Part shown: one piece after another, positions 5,445 to 5,603 of the stretch
How positions within the stretch are numbered: position 1 is the stretch's first letter
How the letters are laid out: each line of letters opens with the position of its first letter
Source: Candidatus Omnitrophota bacterium
GTDB taxonomy: Bacteria > Omnitrophota > Gorgyraeia > Gygaellales > Profunditerraquicolaceae
Assembly: GCA_020062065.1 (NCBI GenBank)
Contig: JAGUWZ010000068.1
Span: forward strand, 1-5,603
DNA length: 5,603 nucleotides
Direction: 5' to 3'
Notes under the pieces: model-generated
The model's input: the letters and a program-made list of their open reading frames with translations, nothing else
Told to the model about the DNA's origin: nothing
Database searches by the model: none
Translations under genes and position numbers: made by a program

Positions 5445-5472
5445 TTATTATCACAACTATAATTTTTGTCAA
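5445..5472 (-). promoter_or_regulatory. Sigma-70-like promoter reading towards the ATP-grasp genes
   Basis: A perfect -35 TTGACA (5467-5472 on minus) is followed after 16 bases by TAATAA (5445-5450). An overlapping GATAAT (5447-5452), preceded by TG one base upstream, gives an extended -10 at a spacing of 14. Transcription would start near 5435-5440 and enter the mini-ORF leader. Apart from the mini-ORF no gene is seen in 5168-5603. Confidence 0.55.
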
Positions 5473-5570
5473 GTGTTTTGTCTCGTCGAGAAATGAGGTT
5501 TTAAAAATAATTTTCGCAAATTTTTAGTAATAGTTTGGCTCTTGGAAGTGCTCCGACGAACCCGCAGGGC

Positions 5571-5596
5571 TTAACCCCCACAACCTCGGGGGTTAA
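5571..5596. repeat. GC-rich 9-bp hairpin at the right edge
   Basis: TTAACCCCC (5571-5579) pairs with GGGGGTTAA (5588-5596) around an 8-base loop. On the plus strand it is followed by AAAAAG and on the minus strand by GCCCTG, so neither side has the U-tract of an intrinsic terminator. It may belong to a repeat or to the end of a feature cut off by the window. Confidence 0.5.
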
Positions 5597-5603
5597 AAAG
5601 ACG

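Noticed and set aside
5571..5596. Intrinsic terminator
   Set aside because: The hairpin is strong but no T run follows it on either strand.

Overview
The window reads as a bacterial chromosome segment of moderate to low GC. All convincing genes lie on the minus strand. A C-terminal-aromatic outer-membrane barrel implies a Gram-negative envelope. Relic ORF6N sequence, CGCAGAT-type repeats and scattered hairpin repeats recall uncultured Omnitrophota/Elusimicrobiota/PVC-like genomes. That placement is a guess from style, not a phylogenetic result.

In the direction of transcription (right to left): a hairpin sits at the right edge (5571-5596), followed by a sigma-70-like promoter (5445-5472). 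Next comes a leader with a strong ribosome binding site, a 13-codon mini-ORF (5273-5314) and an intrinsic terminator that overlaps the end of that mini-ORF (5261-5291). About 140 bases further on are two adjacent, paralogous ATP-grasp ligases of the D-Ala-D-Ala ligase superfamily (4132-5121 and 3094-4125, 6 bases apart). A 263-base gap (2831-3093) then holds one arm of a long inverted repeat, a GC-rich block and a hairpin leader. It is followed by a KamA-type lysine 2,3-aminomutase (1646-2830) and, 10 bases on, an omptin-family outer-membrane protease (457-1635). The left end holds a decayed ORF6N-domain fragment and the second arm of the inverted repeat (3-131).

The kamA-omptin pair is bracketed by the inverted repeat (3-131 and 2940-3082), so this 3-kb block could have been inserted or inverted as a unit. 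The ATP-grasp pair and kamA nevertheless share a similar 5' leader module: a CCCGC box (GCGGG on minus), an AATTC box, and a 10-bp hairpin whose inner stem differs in sequence but keeps its pairing. A related, hairpin-less version precedes the mini-ORF.

Functionally, kamA should make beta-lysine and the ATP-grasp enzymes should form amide or peptide-like bonds, so a small beta-amino-acid peptide or conjugate is a reasonable hypothesis. The omptin would act separately at the outer membrane. The most interesting signals are the covarying leader hairpins, the possible attenuator or small RNA locus, the omptin with its catalytic residues in place, and the inverted repeat.
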